Shown piece by piece: positions 53,101 to 60,836 of a stretch of 64,000 bases of DNA; positions within the stretch are counted from its first letter, which is position 1; each line of letters opens with the position of its first letter. A program made the translations under genes and the position numbers. The DNA comes from Gellertiella hungarica (lineage in GTDB: Bacteria > Pseudomonadota > Alphaproteobacteria > Rhizobiales > Rhizobiaceae), in contig NZ_JACIEZ010000003.1 in the NCBI RefSeq assembly GCF_014197145.1, positions 459,300-523,299 on the forward strand, read 5' to 3'. The notes beneath the pieces are model-generated. The model had not been told where the DNA came from. It did no database searches and was given only the letters and a program-made list of their open reading frames with translations.

Positions 53101-55596
53101 CGGCTTGATGCCGATCATGTCCGTTTCCGGACGCACGGGCAGCGTCAGCTTGCGCTCCACGGCCCGGCCCGTGCCTTCCCGCAGACGGACTGTGACTTCG
53201 CCATTCAGCAGCCGGGTGGTCGAAGGCAGCGCGCCGAGCGAGACCTCGATCACCGCGTGGCCGTTCTGGTCGAGAAGCGGCAGGTTGTCGAGCGTCATCC
53301 GGTTGTCGGCCTGATCCTCCTCGTCCGCAAGGCCGAAGACATAGCCGGGGAAGGCCGGGGTCTCGCGGGTCGGCTTCAGCGTCAGCTCACCCTCGATCTT
53401 CAGGCCGGCAGCAGGCGCGCCGTAGAGATAACGGCCATCGATGGCGACGGCTGCCGGGCTTGCGGCGTCCAGGGACTTCGCTTCGGTGGTCATGTCGAAT
53501 TCGATGCGATCCGGCACGAAATCGTCGACGAGGAAGGTCTTCTCGGCGATCGGGCTCTGCTTGGGATCGGTGTAGATCTGCATGGTCCAGGTGCCGCGCA
53601 TCGCGTTGTCCTGGACCTCGAGGTCGACCATGTGGCCGCCCAGCTTGCCGCCGTCGGTCACGATGCGGCGCATCTCGACGCCATCCGGGCGGGTGAAGAC
53701 GAAGGTCAGCGGAAGGGAATCGACCGCGCTGGCGGAGATATCGCGGGCAAGCGCGCTGGCATGCACGGTCTCGCCGGGGCGATAGATACCGCGCTCCGTC
53801 CAGGCCAGAACGTCGATGGCACCGGGGGCGGCACGGCCCGTCACGCCGCGATCCGACAGGTCGAAGCCGGCGCGGGTCAGGTCGAGGAAGACATAATCAT
53901 CGGCGCCGTTGGATGCGGTGATCATCGCGGGCGTATTGCCGGCGGTTCCGCGCACGAGGCCGGGATCGAAGCTGGCGCGGCCCTCGCCATCGGTCTTGGC
54001 GGTGCCCAGCACTTCGTTGTTCTTGGCCAGCAGGGTCAGCTCGATGTTGGCGAGCGGCTTGGCGGTCGCCAACGAGCGTGCGAACACGTTGAGGCCATCC
54101 GTGCCGGTATAGGTGGAAATGCCGATGTCGGAGACGACGAACCACTGCGTGGAGCGGGCGTCCCAGTCTTCCATGCGGGAATTCGCTGCCTTTGCGGTGA
54201 GCGCGTAGACGCCGGGCTTGCGCTGCGGCACGGCTTCATCCACCGGGAAGCTGGTCACGACTTCCTTGTTCAGTTCGCTCGCAATCTCGATGGAACCCTG
54301 CCAGACGAGCTGGCCAACCTCGTTTTCCAGCCGGTCGGCGCTGTAGCCGTCCACCTGGGTGAGGAACTGCGAATTGGCGAGGAGCTGCGCGAGATTGCGC
54401 TCGCCGACGCGATAGAGCTTCAGCTCCGCCTTTTCGGTGTTGACGGACACGATGGGGATGCCGCGACGGGCGGTGCCGGGCAGGACGAAATTGTCGCCCG
54501 TGAAGCGCACCATCGCGCTGCGATCCTGCACGTAGACATCGAGATCGACAGGTGCCTCGAGGCTTTCGTCATAGACGGAGGGCAGGCCCGCGCGCAGCGC
54601 AAGCTTGTAGCGCGAACCATGCTGCAGGCCCTCGACGCAGATCTGGTTGTCCTTGGCCTCCAGCGCTTCCGGCACCTTGCCGTCCAGCTGGACGAAGGAG
54701 GAGTAATCGACCCCGGACTTCACGAGCTGCTCGGAGAACTGAACGCAGGCACGCGGCGTGGCACTGTCGTTGTCCACGGTGTTGCCGGTCACGCGGAAAC
54801 CCTGCCGCTGGCGAAGATCGGCAAATGCAGCCCGGACAGACTTGCTCTCGACCAGCTTCAGGCTGGCCTTGTAGGCTTCGAGACCGGGGCGATAATTCTC
54901 AGCCTTGTCGAGCGCGGCGGCCATGATCGCCAGCGAATCGGCGCGCACGCTGGCCGTCCGCGACAGCAGGTAGCCGTTGAAGGCGGCGAAGGACGCCTGC
55001 CCCGCGACATCCGTATTGCCCTCGATTCGCGCACCGATGCGCGCTGCCTCCAGCCAGAGCGCCCCGTCGTCCTTCTTGAGAGAAAGGGCGTTCTTGAAGA
55101 GATTGAAGGACTCATCGAGTGTCGCGGCGGCCCGGGCCTGGGCGATCAGGTCCTCGACCGTCGTGTCTTCCTGCCCCTGCTCGATGGTGAGATTGTCCCG
55201 GAAGTAGCGCGCATCCGAGACGAAGCTCTGGGAGAGGAAGGCAAGCGGCGGAGCAGCGCCGAGATCGGGCTCGGCGGCAGGCTTGCCGGCCGCGGTCTTG
55301 GCCTCGACGATTCGTCCTGCAATCGCACCGGGAAAAGCGTTCAGCGTCTTGTAGTCGGACTTGAGGAAGCACCACTTGACCTTGGGATTGTAGGTGAAGG
55401 CGCGGCAGGACTGATCGTCCAGGCAGGCCTTCTTGCAGCCGTCCAGCGTGACGTTCTGCACGCTCCTGAGATCGAAACCGTAATAGTCACCGTTGTTTAC
55501 GGTAACCACCTTGCGGCTTTCGCCTGCCGCGTGGGCAGACGAAAAGGCAAGAAGGGACAGGAGTAACAGGGCGGACAACCGGGCCAGGGCGCGCAT
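50143..55596 (-). CDS. Bacterial alpha-2-macroglobulin with PAN/apple domain
   Basis: This 1817-residue periplasmic protein is of the A2M family, which traps proteases that enter the envelope. It has a signal peptide (LSALLLLSLLAFSSAHAA) without a lipobox cysteine. A PAN/apple-like Cys-rich module follows (about 30-90: LDGCKKACLDDQSCRAFTYNPKVKWCFL), then many MG-type beta domains. The bait and thioester regions carry the intact thioester CAEQ (YPYGCAEQTTSRALPLLYL, Cys1369-Gln1372). ATG 55596 puts the signal peptide first; the frame extends 24 codons upstream. It is translated just ahead of pbpC, so trap and wall repair are co-produced, the established pairing. Unlike Escherichia coli YfhM it is not a lipoprotein. 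Confidence 0.92.
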   Translation of the reverse strand: MRALARLSALLLLSLLAFSSAHAAGESRKVVTVNNGDYYGFDLRSVQNVTLDGCKKACLDDQSCRAFTYNPKVKWCFLKSDYKTLNAFPGAIAGRIVEAKTAAGKPAAEPDLGAAPPLAFLSQSFVSDARYFRDNLTIEQGQEDTTVEDLIAQARAAATLDESFNLFKNALSLKKDDGALWLEAARIGARIEGNTDVAGQASFAAFNGYLLSRTASVRADSLAIMAAALDKAENYRPGLEAYKASLKLVESKSVRAAFADLRQRQGFRVTGNTVDNDSATPRACVQFSEQLVKSGVDYSSFVQLDGKVPEALEAKDNQICVEGLQHGSRYKLALRAGLPSVYDESLEAPVDLDVYVQDRSAMVRFTGDNFVLPGTARRGIPIVSVNTEKAELKLYRVGERNLAQLLANSQFLTQVDGYSADRLENEVGQLVWQGSIEIASELNKEVVTSFPVDEAVPQRKPGVYALTAKAANSRMEDWDARSTQWFVVSDIGISTYTGTDGLNVFARSLATAKPLANIELTLLAKNNEVLGTAKTDGEGRASFDPGLVRGTAGNTPAMITASNGADDYVFLDLTRAGFDLSDRGVTGRAAPGAIDVLAWTERGIYRPGETVHASALARDISASAVDSLPLTFVFTRPDGVEMRRIVTDGGKLGGHMVDLEVQDNAMRGTWTMQIYTDPKQSPIAEKTFLVDDFVPDRIEFDMTTEAKSLDAASPAAVAIDGRYLYGAPAAGLKIEGELTLKPTRETPAFPGYVFGLADEEDQADNRMTLDNLPLLDQNGHAVIEVSLGALPSTTRLLNGEVTVRLREGTGRAVERKLTLPVRPETDMIGIKPEFTGEVAENSAANFNVIMTTPEGDRKEAAGLKWTLLKVERDYQWYRDGNSWKYEPVLSTRKQEEGTLNATTDGAKISVPVVWGRYRLEVQSADGQAVSSVEFDAGWYVAATSTETPDGLEVALDKDSYKPGDTAHLKVSPRFAGEVLVNAGTESLLFSKSQTIGAEGGVIDIPVTADWGAGAYVTATLFRPGDAQESRMPMRAIGIKWLGIDPGDRALDVKLSPPEKMLPRQTLTIPVEVAGAGAGEEAYVAVAAVDVGILNLTAYEAPDPNGWYFGQRQLGLEIRDLYGRLIDGSLGITGKLRTGGDGGENALQGSPPKEKLVAFFSGPVKLDASGKAVVSFDIPQFNGTARVMAVAWTKTGVGHAETDVIIRDPVVVTASMPQFLAPGDESQIQLDIANADAPDGDYQLQLSPNAALEVEGNLTQLVRLSAGAKLSLTFPVKGLTPGAGEVAIRLSNDGDVDVEQAVSVNVRSGSLPITTRRPIEIAAGGSLTVDGNLLADSILPGSAVSIHVSRAPAFDIPALLSMLDRYPYGCAEQTTSRALPLLYLSEMAGDAGEEDDPKVKERIQDAIYRVLSYQSSSGSFGLWGPGYGDLWLDSYVTDFLTRAREQGYTVPEDAMAQALTNIQNAVGYDNNVQERGNEMAYGYYVLARNRRAAIADLRYYADTKINDFPTPLAKAHIAAALSLYGDQNRAASIFDAALRMAKMTTDANLARSDYGSAVRDDAAVLTLAAESRPQATIIPDMASLTARQWEAQTWVSTQEQSWMLLAARAVKDSDKDLALEVNGKATQGGYSARMTGDDLMESPVTIANKSGDKVTAMVTTIAAPATPLPAGGDGFTIERYTYTMDGEEVSLSEARQNERYVIVLQATPTNDWSARVLLTDMLPAGFAIDNPSLVSSAQLTNFDWLGEVTAAHTEFRSDRFVAAFDKPAGDVNPITVAYVVRAVTPGKYDYPAAVVEDMYRPQFQARTATGMLEVTKAD

Positions 55597-56025
55597 GATG
55601 GGGAGATCCTCTTCGGGCAGTGCGGCAGCTTCGGGAAGCACTCTTCTGGCTTCCAGCTCGCTTGTCAATCATAAGACCTGAGATTGAAAACCGCGCGACA
55701 GAAAAAACGCAGCCGGCATGCAAACGCCCAAAAAAGAGCCAATCACATATCAACCATAACTTTTCTTAGTCTCACCTAATGTGGCGCAACCACGGGACGA
55801 AAGGGGTGCCAAAACCTCAGCGGAGGTCGCGCTTTGTCAATTTCCATAAGTGCTGAAAAAACCTGAAATTTTCAATTGATATGGAAGACAACTAAATTCC
55901 TGCCCCATGGGGAAGCGCTCACAGGAAAATCCGCCGGAGAGCCTCATTTAGTCCATACTAAAGATTGAAATCTTCCGCAAAATACGACAAGTATAAGACG
56001 GGTGCTCAAACAGCAGGAGAAGGCA
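55597..56025. promoter_or_regulatory. Divergent region between A2M gene and XRE regulator
   Basis: About 430 bp holds the promoters of the A2M-pbpC operon (minus) and of the regulator-YcaO-TfuA operon (plus). It is markedly more AT-rich than its surroundings between 55690 and 56000. An inverted repeat at 55947-55962 is listed separately. No further gene is seen. Confidence 0.5.
55947..55962. promoter_or_regulatory. Inverted repeat TTTAGT-CCAT-ACTAAA, candidate operator
   Basis: A perfect 6-bp inverted repeat with a 4-base spacer lies 63 bp upstream of the XRE regulator's GTG start. A second, smaller dyad (GATT-GA-AATC) lies just downstream. Autoregulation by the adjacent XRE protein is a simple reading, but no binding evidence exists in the sequence. 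Confidence 0.4.
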
Positions 56026-56493
56026 GTGAGTGTCAAACGATCACCGGGAACGGTGGACCAGTATGTCGGGGCGCGCGTCAAGATGCGACGCAGGCTCATC
56101 GGCATGAGTCAGGAAAAACTCGCCGAACAGATCGGCGTGGCGTTCCAGCAGGTGCAGAAATACGAAAAGGGCACGAACCGCATCGGTGCAAGCCGCCTGA
56201 TGAAGATCGCGGAAGTGCTGGGCGTGCCGCCGGCTTTCTTCTTCCAGCAGGATGCGGGCGATGCCTCCGCCTCGCTCGACGGGGTCGAAACCTACACCAA
56301 TTCGAAGGCGCTTTCCGAGTTCATGGCCTCCAAGGAAGGGCTCGCGCTCAATCGCGCCTTTGCAAAGATCACGGACATGGACATGCGGCAGAAATTCGTC
56401 GCACTGGTCAAGTCGATCGCGGACGGACAGTCCAACGCCCAGTTCACGCCCGCCGCTGAGCGTGGCGAGGAGCCTGCAGCGACCGTCAACTGA
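56026..56493 (+). CDS. XRE-family transcriptional regulator
   Basis: This 155-residue protein has a Cro/C1-type HTH at about 15-75 (YVGARVKMRRRLIGMSQEKLAEQIGVAFQQVQKYEKGTNRIGASRLMKIAEVLGVPPAFFF). It belongs to the common rhizobial PraR/PhrR-like group. The C-terminal 80 residues are helical and end in an acidic tail. The start is GTG at 56026, with AGGAG six bases upstream; the frame extends eight codons further. It lies 32 bp before the SARP-like regulator gene and on the same strand, so it may control the YcaO-TfuA operon. Confidence 0.88.
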   Translation: MSVKRSPGTVDQYVGARVKMRRRLIGMSQEKLAEQIGVAFQQVQKYEKGTNRIGASRLMKIAEVLGVPPAFFFQQDAGDASASLDGVETYTNSKALSEFMASKEGLALNRAFAKITDMDMRQKFVALVKSIADGQSNAQFTPAAERGEEPAATVN

Positions 56494-56525
56494 CCGCAAC
56501 AGGGCGAGCCGGGCGGGGTCAAAGC

Positions 56526-58469
56526 ATGTCCTTCAAACTTCAGACTTCCGGGGAGCTGCGCCTCATCGATTCGCGCGGCACCGAAACAGCCTTCCCCGAG
56601 AAGGGTCTTCTCATACTGGCCTACCTGCTGGCCTCCGAGGAAACAGAAGTTACCCGCGCCCGGATTGCGCGCCTCGTCTGGGGCGGCCCGGATTCATCCC
56701 GTGGCCTTACCAATCTTCGCCAGACCGTTTCCCGCGTGGTGGCCCGTCAGGAGGAGCTCGGCACGCGGTTCCTCGATTTTGCGCCCGGGCACGTCCGGCT
56801 GGTGCCGAATGCGATCACGGCTGATCTCGAGGTGCTGTTCGCTCTCCGGAGCGCCACGGCCGAAACCGTACAGCCTTTGCTCGGACGCGCCATTACATTC
56901 TACCGGCTTCCCTTTCTGGAAGAGGTCCAGGGTATCAGCGCCGAGTATCGGGCCTGGATCGCCGAGAAACAGCATACATGCAGCGAAATCTACAGCGCGG
57001 CCGTCCGCCTGGCCCTTCCGCAATCGAACAGTCCCGCTGACAGGGTACTTCTGAAGGAAACGGCGCTTCGGGTCTTCCGGCACGATCCCGACAACTCCGA
57101 GATGCGCGAGATCCTCGCCCTCGGTGAGGGACAGGATCAGGGGCCGGACGGTGGTGCGGTCTCGTCTCCGCCGGCGTCGGCCGTGCCAGCACCGGCCGAT
57201 GCGGCTTCCGGGGTGGGAAGCGCGCTGGACATGCTGCGGACGCTCTACAACAGGAAGAAGGCGATGGCCGCCGTTCGGCCCGCCGCCCTTCAGGCGGCGC
57301 CCGCGCCGCTTCCCGCCGCGCTTGCCACGCTTCCCCGGCTGGCCATCCTTCCGCCCTTCGAGACAGAGGGCACCGGACTTGCCGGTGCGCTTCTCGAAGA
57401 CGTGACCATCGGCCTTTGCGGGTGCCGGTCGCTGCGGATCGTGGCTCCCTATACGGCTGCCCGCATCAGCCGGCAGAGCGACCGCACCGAAACCATTGTC
57501 CAGCACTCCATACACTACGTGCTCGAGACGCGCCTGACGATGATGGGGGGCTATCCCTCGCTGTTCGTCCAGCTGATCTATGTGGCGAGCGACGACGTCG
57601 TATGGGCGGACCGCTTCCGGCTTGCGCCGGAGACCTTTCTGGCGAACCGAAGCGACCTGACCTCCCGGCTGGTGGAGAACATCTCCGCCGCGGTGGGGCG
57701 GAACGAGACGGTGCGGCAGTATTTCGAAGGCAATCCTGCGGCCTATTTCCATTTCCTTCAGGGCCAGCAGTATCTGCAGCACCTCACGCTTCCGGAGATC
57801 CGCAGGGCGCGGAAGTCCTTCCGCGCCGCCCTCCAGGAAAAGGCGGATTTCGGCCCTGCCCTCAGCGGCCTTGCGCGCACCAACCATCTGGAGTGGCTGA
57901 TCACCGCCCGCGGAGAACCCGAACTGCTGCATTCGGCGCAGCGCCACGCCCAGGAGGCGATCGAGCGCTGCGGCGAGCTCACCTCCGGCTACCGCGAGCT
58001 CGGTGTGACGAGGCTTTTCCTTGGGGCTTTCGACGAGAGCGTAGAAGCCCTGATGATGGCAGAGAAGCTGAGCCCGCAATATGCGGATCTGCTGGTGGAT
58101 TTCGGCGATACCCTCATCCATGCCTCCCGTCCGGCGGAGGGGCTTTCCAAGCTCGAGAAGGCAATCGAGCTCAATCCGCTCACGCCCGACGGCTATCTCT
58201 GGACTGCGGCCGGGGCAAATTACTATCTCGAGAATTATGCCGGCGCGCTGGACTATATCGAGCGCATGGCAGACCCGACCCCCGCCCTCAGGCTTGCCGC
58301 GGCGTGCCGCGCCATGCAGGGAGAGATCAAGCAGGCACGAGCCCTCGCGCGCAAGCTCAAGCAGCATTATCCGGATTTTGAAGTCGACCAGTGGATTGCG
58401 GTTCTTCCGATCAAGGAGGACTGGCAAAGGGAACACTATCGGGAAGGCCTGAAGAAAGCCGGACTTTGA
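56526..58469 (+). CDS. SARP-like winged-helix / TolB-like / TPR regulator
   Basis: This 647-residue putative activator has an N-terminal winged helix (about 1-105: LRLIDSRGTETAFPEKGLLILAYLL ... LVWGGPDSSRGLTNLRQTVSRVV), as in SARP/AfsR or CadC-type activators. A helical stretch follows, then an Ala/Pro linker (about 205-265). Next is a TolB/FlgO-like N-domain (about 268-390: RLAILPPFETEGTGLAGALLEDVTIGLCGCRSLRIVAP ... YVLETRLTM), and then TPR-like helices to the C-terminus. No kinase or receiver domain is present. The next gene starts 18 bp downstream. Its position at the head of the peptide-ycaO-tfuA genes suggests it is their pathway-specific activator; this is inference. Confidence 0.82.
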   Translation: MSFKLQTSGELRLIDSRGTETAFPEKGLLILAYLLASEETEVTRARIARLVWGGPDSSRGLTNLRQTVSRVVARQEELGTRFLDFAPGHVRLVPNAITADLEVLFALRSATAETVQPLLGRAITFYRLPFLEEVQGISAEYRAWIAEKQHTCSEIYSAAVRLALPQSNSPADRVLLKETALRVFRHDPDNSEMREILALGEGQDQGPDGGAVSSPPASAVPAPADAASGVGSALDMLRTLYNRKKAMAAVRPAALQAAPAPLPAALATLPRLAILPPFETEGTGLAGALLEDVTIGLCGCRSLRIVAPYTAARISRQSDRTETIVQHSIHYVLETRLTMMGGYPSLFVQLIYVASDDVVWADRFRLAPETFLANRSDLTSRLVENISAAVGRNETVRQYFEGNPAAYFHFLQGQQYLQHLTLPEIRRARKSFRAALQEKADFGPALSGLARTNHLEWLITARGEPELLHSAQRHAQEAIERCGELTSGYRELGVTRLFLGAFDESVEALMMAEKLSPQYADLLVDFGDTLIHASRPAEGLSKLEKAIELNPLTPDGYLWTAAGANYYLENYAGALDYIERMADPTPALRLAAACRAMQGEIKQARALARKLKQHYPDFEVDQWIAVLPIKEDWQREHYREGLKKAGL

Positions 58470-58487
58470 GCGCGAAGGGGGACAGCA

Positions 58488-58709
58488 ATGGCAAAAGTGA
58501 TTCTGATCGGACTGCCGGGTGATACGGCAGTCTGGATGGTCGATCTCGACCAGAAGAGCGTGATTCAACTGCCCGAGGACCTTGCCCGCCAGGTGGCGCA
58601 GGAGGGTCGTCCGATCATCAGGGGCGTGGATTATGCGGTGGCGGTGGATCAGCAGTCGCCGATCGCCTCCGGCAAGTTCGACACGGTCGAGATGCCATTT
58701 CCAAAATGA
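58488..58709 (+). CDS. 73-residue peptide, candidate substrate of the YcaO-TfuA pair
   Basis: This small protein of unknown family starts MAKVILIGLPGDTAVWMVDL and ends IASGKFDTVEMPFPK. It has no cysteine, no signal peptide and no membrane span. Ser/Thr occur at 13, 24, 57, 61 and 66. The start has AGGGGGA about six bases upstream. Its stop TGA overlaps the ATG of the ycaO gene, so the two are coupled. Small genes in this position beside YcaO enzymes usually encode precursor peptides or accessory recognition proteins. Without Cys, a Cys-derived azoline is excluded; backbone thioamidation or Ser/Thr azoline remain possible. Precursor status is inferred from context only. Confidence 0.72.
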   Translation: MAKVILIGLPGDTAVWMVDLDQKSVIQLPEDLARQVAQEGRPIIRGVDYAVAVDQQSPIASGKFDTVEMPFPK

Positions 58710-59923
58710 GCGCCGCCGGATCGGCACCGCCGGCAGATGACCGGGTCCGCCGCTACAGCGACAGACTTTTGCCGCCCGGGGAAACCTGGGCGCGGATCGA
58801 ACCGCATCTCTTCTCGCATGGGATAACCCGGATGGCCCGGCTCACCGGGCTGGACCGGATCGGCCTGCCGGTGTGGAGCGCGGCGATACCGAACGCACGC
58901 TCCCTTTCGGTGGCACAGGGCAAGGGCCTCACCGATGAGGAAGCCAAGGTCTCGGCCGCGATGGAGGCGCTCGAAAGGGTGGTTGCGGGGAGCCCCTTCC
59001 CCGGTCCGCTTCTCGCCTCGGCGCGGGAACTGCGCGCGGCAGGCCTTCGGGCGGAAACGCTTCCCTCGCTCACAGCCGCCGGCATGGAGGATCTCGATGC
59101 GGCAGACCCGGCTGAGTGGGTAGCGGGAACCGATATCCGAACAGGGGAGCCGGTTCACCTGCCGCTACAGGCAGTTGCGCTGGACCGTACCGCAAGGGGG
59201 CTGCGCTTCTGGCAGTCCTCGGACGGCCTCGCCTCTGGCAATGGGCCCGATGAAGCGGTGTTCCACGCCCTTCTGGAGCGGATCGAGCGGGATGCCGAGG
59301 CGCTGTGGCTGATCGGGACGCTGCGGGCGCGCGCGGCAAGCCGCTTCGATCCGGCAGATCTCGGCGACCCGCTCATCGACAGCCTCGTCGACCGCGTCCG
59401 CTCGGCGGGTCTGGCGCCCGTTTTCATGGACATGACCAGCGACACCGCAATCCCGGCCATTCTCTGCCACATCGGGCCGGGTGACATCGGGGCGCGGTCG
59501 CGGATCGCGCGGCGCGAGGTCACGGCGGGCGGCGGAGCGCATCCCGACCCCGTGCGGGCCGCGATCCGCGCGGTCACCGAGGCGGCCCAGTCCCGCCTGA
59601 CCTTCATCAGCGGAGCGCGCGACGACATCGAGGACGCCCATTACCGGGATGCGCTGCCGGAAGGCGCAAGGGATCTCTTCCTCGCCCCATGCAGCCGGCC
59701 CCGGCGCTGGAACTGCACCGTGGGCACGATCGACGCCATGACGAGGGATATCCTCTCCCGGCTCGACCGCACGGGCTGCGGTCCGGCGTATCGCGTGGCG
59801 CTTGCCGACCCCGCCCTGCCCTTCGCCGTGGAAAAGGTGATCGCTCCCGGGCTGGAAAACCCGCCGGGCGCGCGGCTCCGCCGTTTCGGCAGCCGCGCCC
59901 TGCTGAAGGCGGTGCGCGGATGA
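58706..59923 (+). CDS. YcaO-family cyclodehydratase / thioamidation enzyme
   Basis: YcaO proteins use ATP to activate amide backbones, making azolines with a Cys/Ser/Thr side chain or thioamides with sulfide. The 405-residue protein carries the family's ATP/Mg motifs: SxxxExxER (Ser83, Glu87, Glu90 in KVSAAMEALERVVAG) and ExxExxD-type region (HALLERIERDAEALW, residues 191-196), plus the later RREVTAGGGAHPDPVRAAIRAVTEAAQSR. The C-terminus (SRALLKAVRG) lacks the PxPxP tail typical of azoline-forming cyclodehydratases. No E1-like partner is present. Instead it overlaps (ATGA) a tfuA gene, which is the signature of thioamide-type YcaO systems. Confidence 0.9.
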   Translation: MSAAGSAPPADDRVRRYSDRLLPPGETWARIEPHLFSHGITRMARLTGLDRIGLPVWSAAIPNARSLSVAQGKGLTDEEAKVSAAMEALERVVAGSPFPGPLLASARELRAAGLRAETLPSLTAAGMEDLDAADPAEWVAGTDIRTGEPVHLPLQAVALDRTARGLRFWQSSDGLASGNGPDEAVFHALLERIERDAEALWLIGTLRARAASRFDPADLGDPLIDSLVDRVRSAGLAPVFMDMTSDTAIPAILCHIGPGDIGARSRIARREVTAGGGAHPDPVRAAIRAVTEAAQSRLTFISGARDDIEDAHYRDALPEGARDLFLAPCSRPRRWNCTVGTIDAMTRDILSRLDRTGCGPAYRVALADPALPFAVEKVIAPGLENPPGARLRRFGSRALLKAVRG

Positions 59924-60642
59924 AGATCGTCTTCGTAGGCCCCAGCCTTTCCGTGCCAGTCGCAGAGCAGGATGCGCTGCGAAGCGAAGGGCTCCTTCTG
60001 CTTCCCCCGGCAAGGCGGGGCGATCTTCTTGCGGCGGCGGAAGCCGGGGCAAGCGTCATCGGCCTCATCGACGGCGCGTTCGAAACGGTGCCTTCGGTTT
60101 GGCACAAGGAAATCCTGCACGCCCTCGCCAATGGCATCGCCGTCTATGGCGCGGCATCGATGGGGGCACTGCGCGCCGCCGAATGCGCCGCCTTCGGCAT
60201 GATCCCGGCGGGACGCATCGCCGTCGACTATGCCTCCGGCCTCCGTATCGACGACAGCGATGTCGCCCAGCTGCACGGCCCGATGGAGTTCGGCTATCCC
60301 GCCCTGACGGAACCGCTGGTCACCGTCGAAGCGGTTCTTTCGGCAGCCCTCGGCGGCGGTGTTCTTTCCGTGGCGGAACATGCGGCTCTGAAAGACGCGG
60401 CCATGGCTCTTCATTTCAAGGACCGGACATGGCCGGCCATGTTCCGGTCGTCCGGCCTTCTCCTTGCCTCTGACGTGCCCGACGCACTTGCCGCCCTTCG
60501 GCAAACGGTGAACCCCAAGCGGGACGATGCCCGGACGCTTCTTTCCTGCGTCCGGGCGGCGCCTCCGCAACGCCGGGCCGCTCCCTCGCACTGGACCCTT
60601 TCCGAGACCGAGCATTATCGCCGGACCCTCAACCCCAGATAA
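59920..60642 (+). CDS. tfuA: TfuA-like protein
   Basis: This 240-residue protein is of the TfuA family, first named from the trifolitoxin locus and a partner of YcaO enzymes in thioamidation, where it is thought to supply sulfur or assist the YcaO. Family features are the start (MKIVFVGPSLSVPVAEQDA), LLLLPPARRGDLLAAAEAGASVIGLIDGAFETVPSVWHKEIL and the hallmark GIAVYGAASMGALRAAECAAFGM. Its ATG overlaps the ycaO stop. The C-terminus is basic and ends LNPR. It appears to be the last gene of the operon; no clear terminator follows, only an AT-rich stretch (60642-60660). Confidence 0.9.
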   Translation: MKIVFVGPSLSVPVAEQDALRSEGLLLLPPARRGDLLAAAEAGASVIGLIDGAFETVPSVWHKEILHALANGIAVYGAASMGALRAAECAAFGMIPAGRIAVDYASGLRIDDSDVAQLHGPMEFGYPALTEPLVTVEAVLSAALGGGVLSVAEHAALKDAAMALHFKDRTWPAMFRSSGLLLASDVPDALAALRQTVNPKRDDARTLLSCVRAAPPQRRAAPSHWTLSETEHYRRTLNPR

Positions 60643-60836
60643 TATTATACAAGACAACAAAGTTAAGGGTTGTGTCACGGCAGAGTCACGCGCTTTTCGC
60701 CAATGGCTCGCTTATGGTTTTCCCATCACGCAGCGTAAGGCGCTTCCGGCTTCGGGACTGCAAGCGGTTTCTACCGGTTGGAGAGGTGCTTTTCCCGCTG
60801 CACACTGCAGATGTCACGCCGCATGCGAGGGGAAGA

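Noticed and set aside
58488..58709. 73-residue protein considered as a Nif11- or nitrile-hydratase-leader type precursor
   Set aside because: It lacks their leader signatures and the Gly-Gly or Ala-Gly cleavage motif, and has no Cys-rich core. It is kept only as an unassigned candidate substrate.
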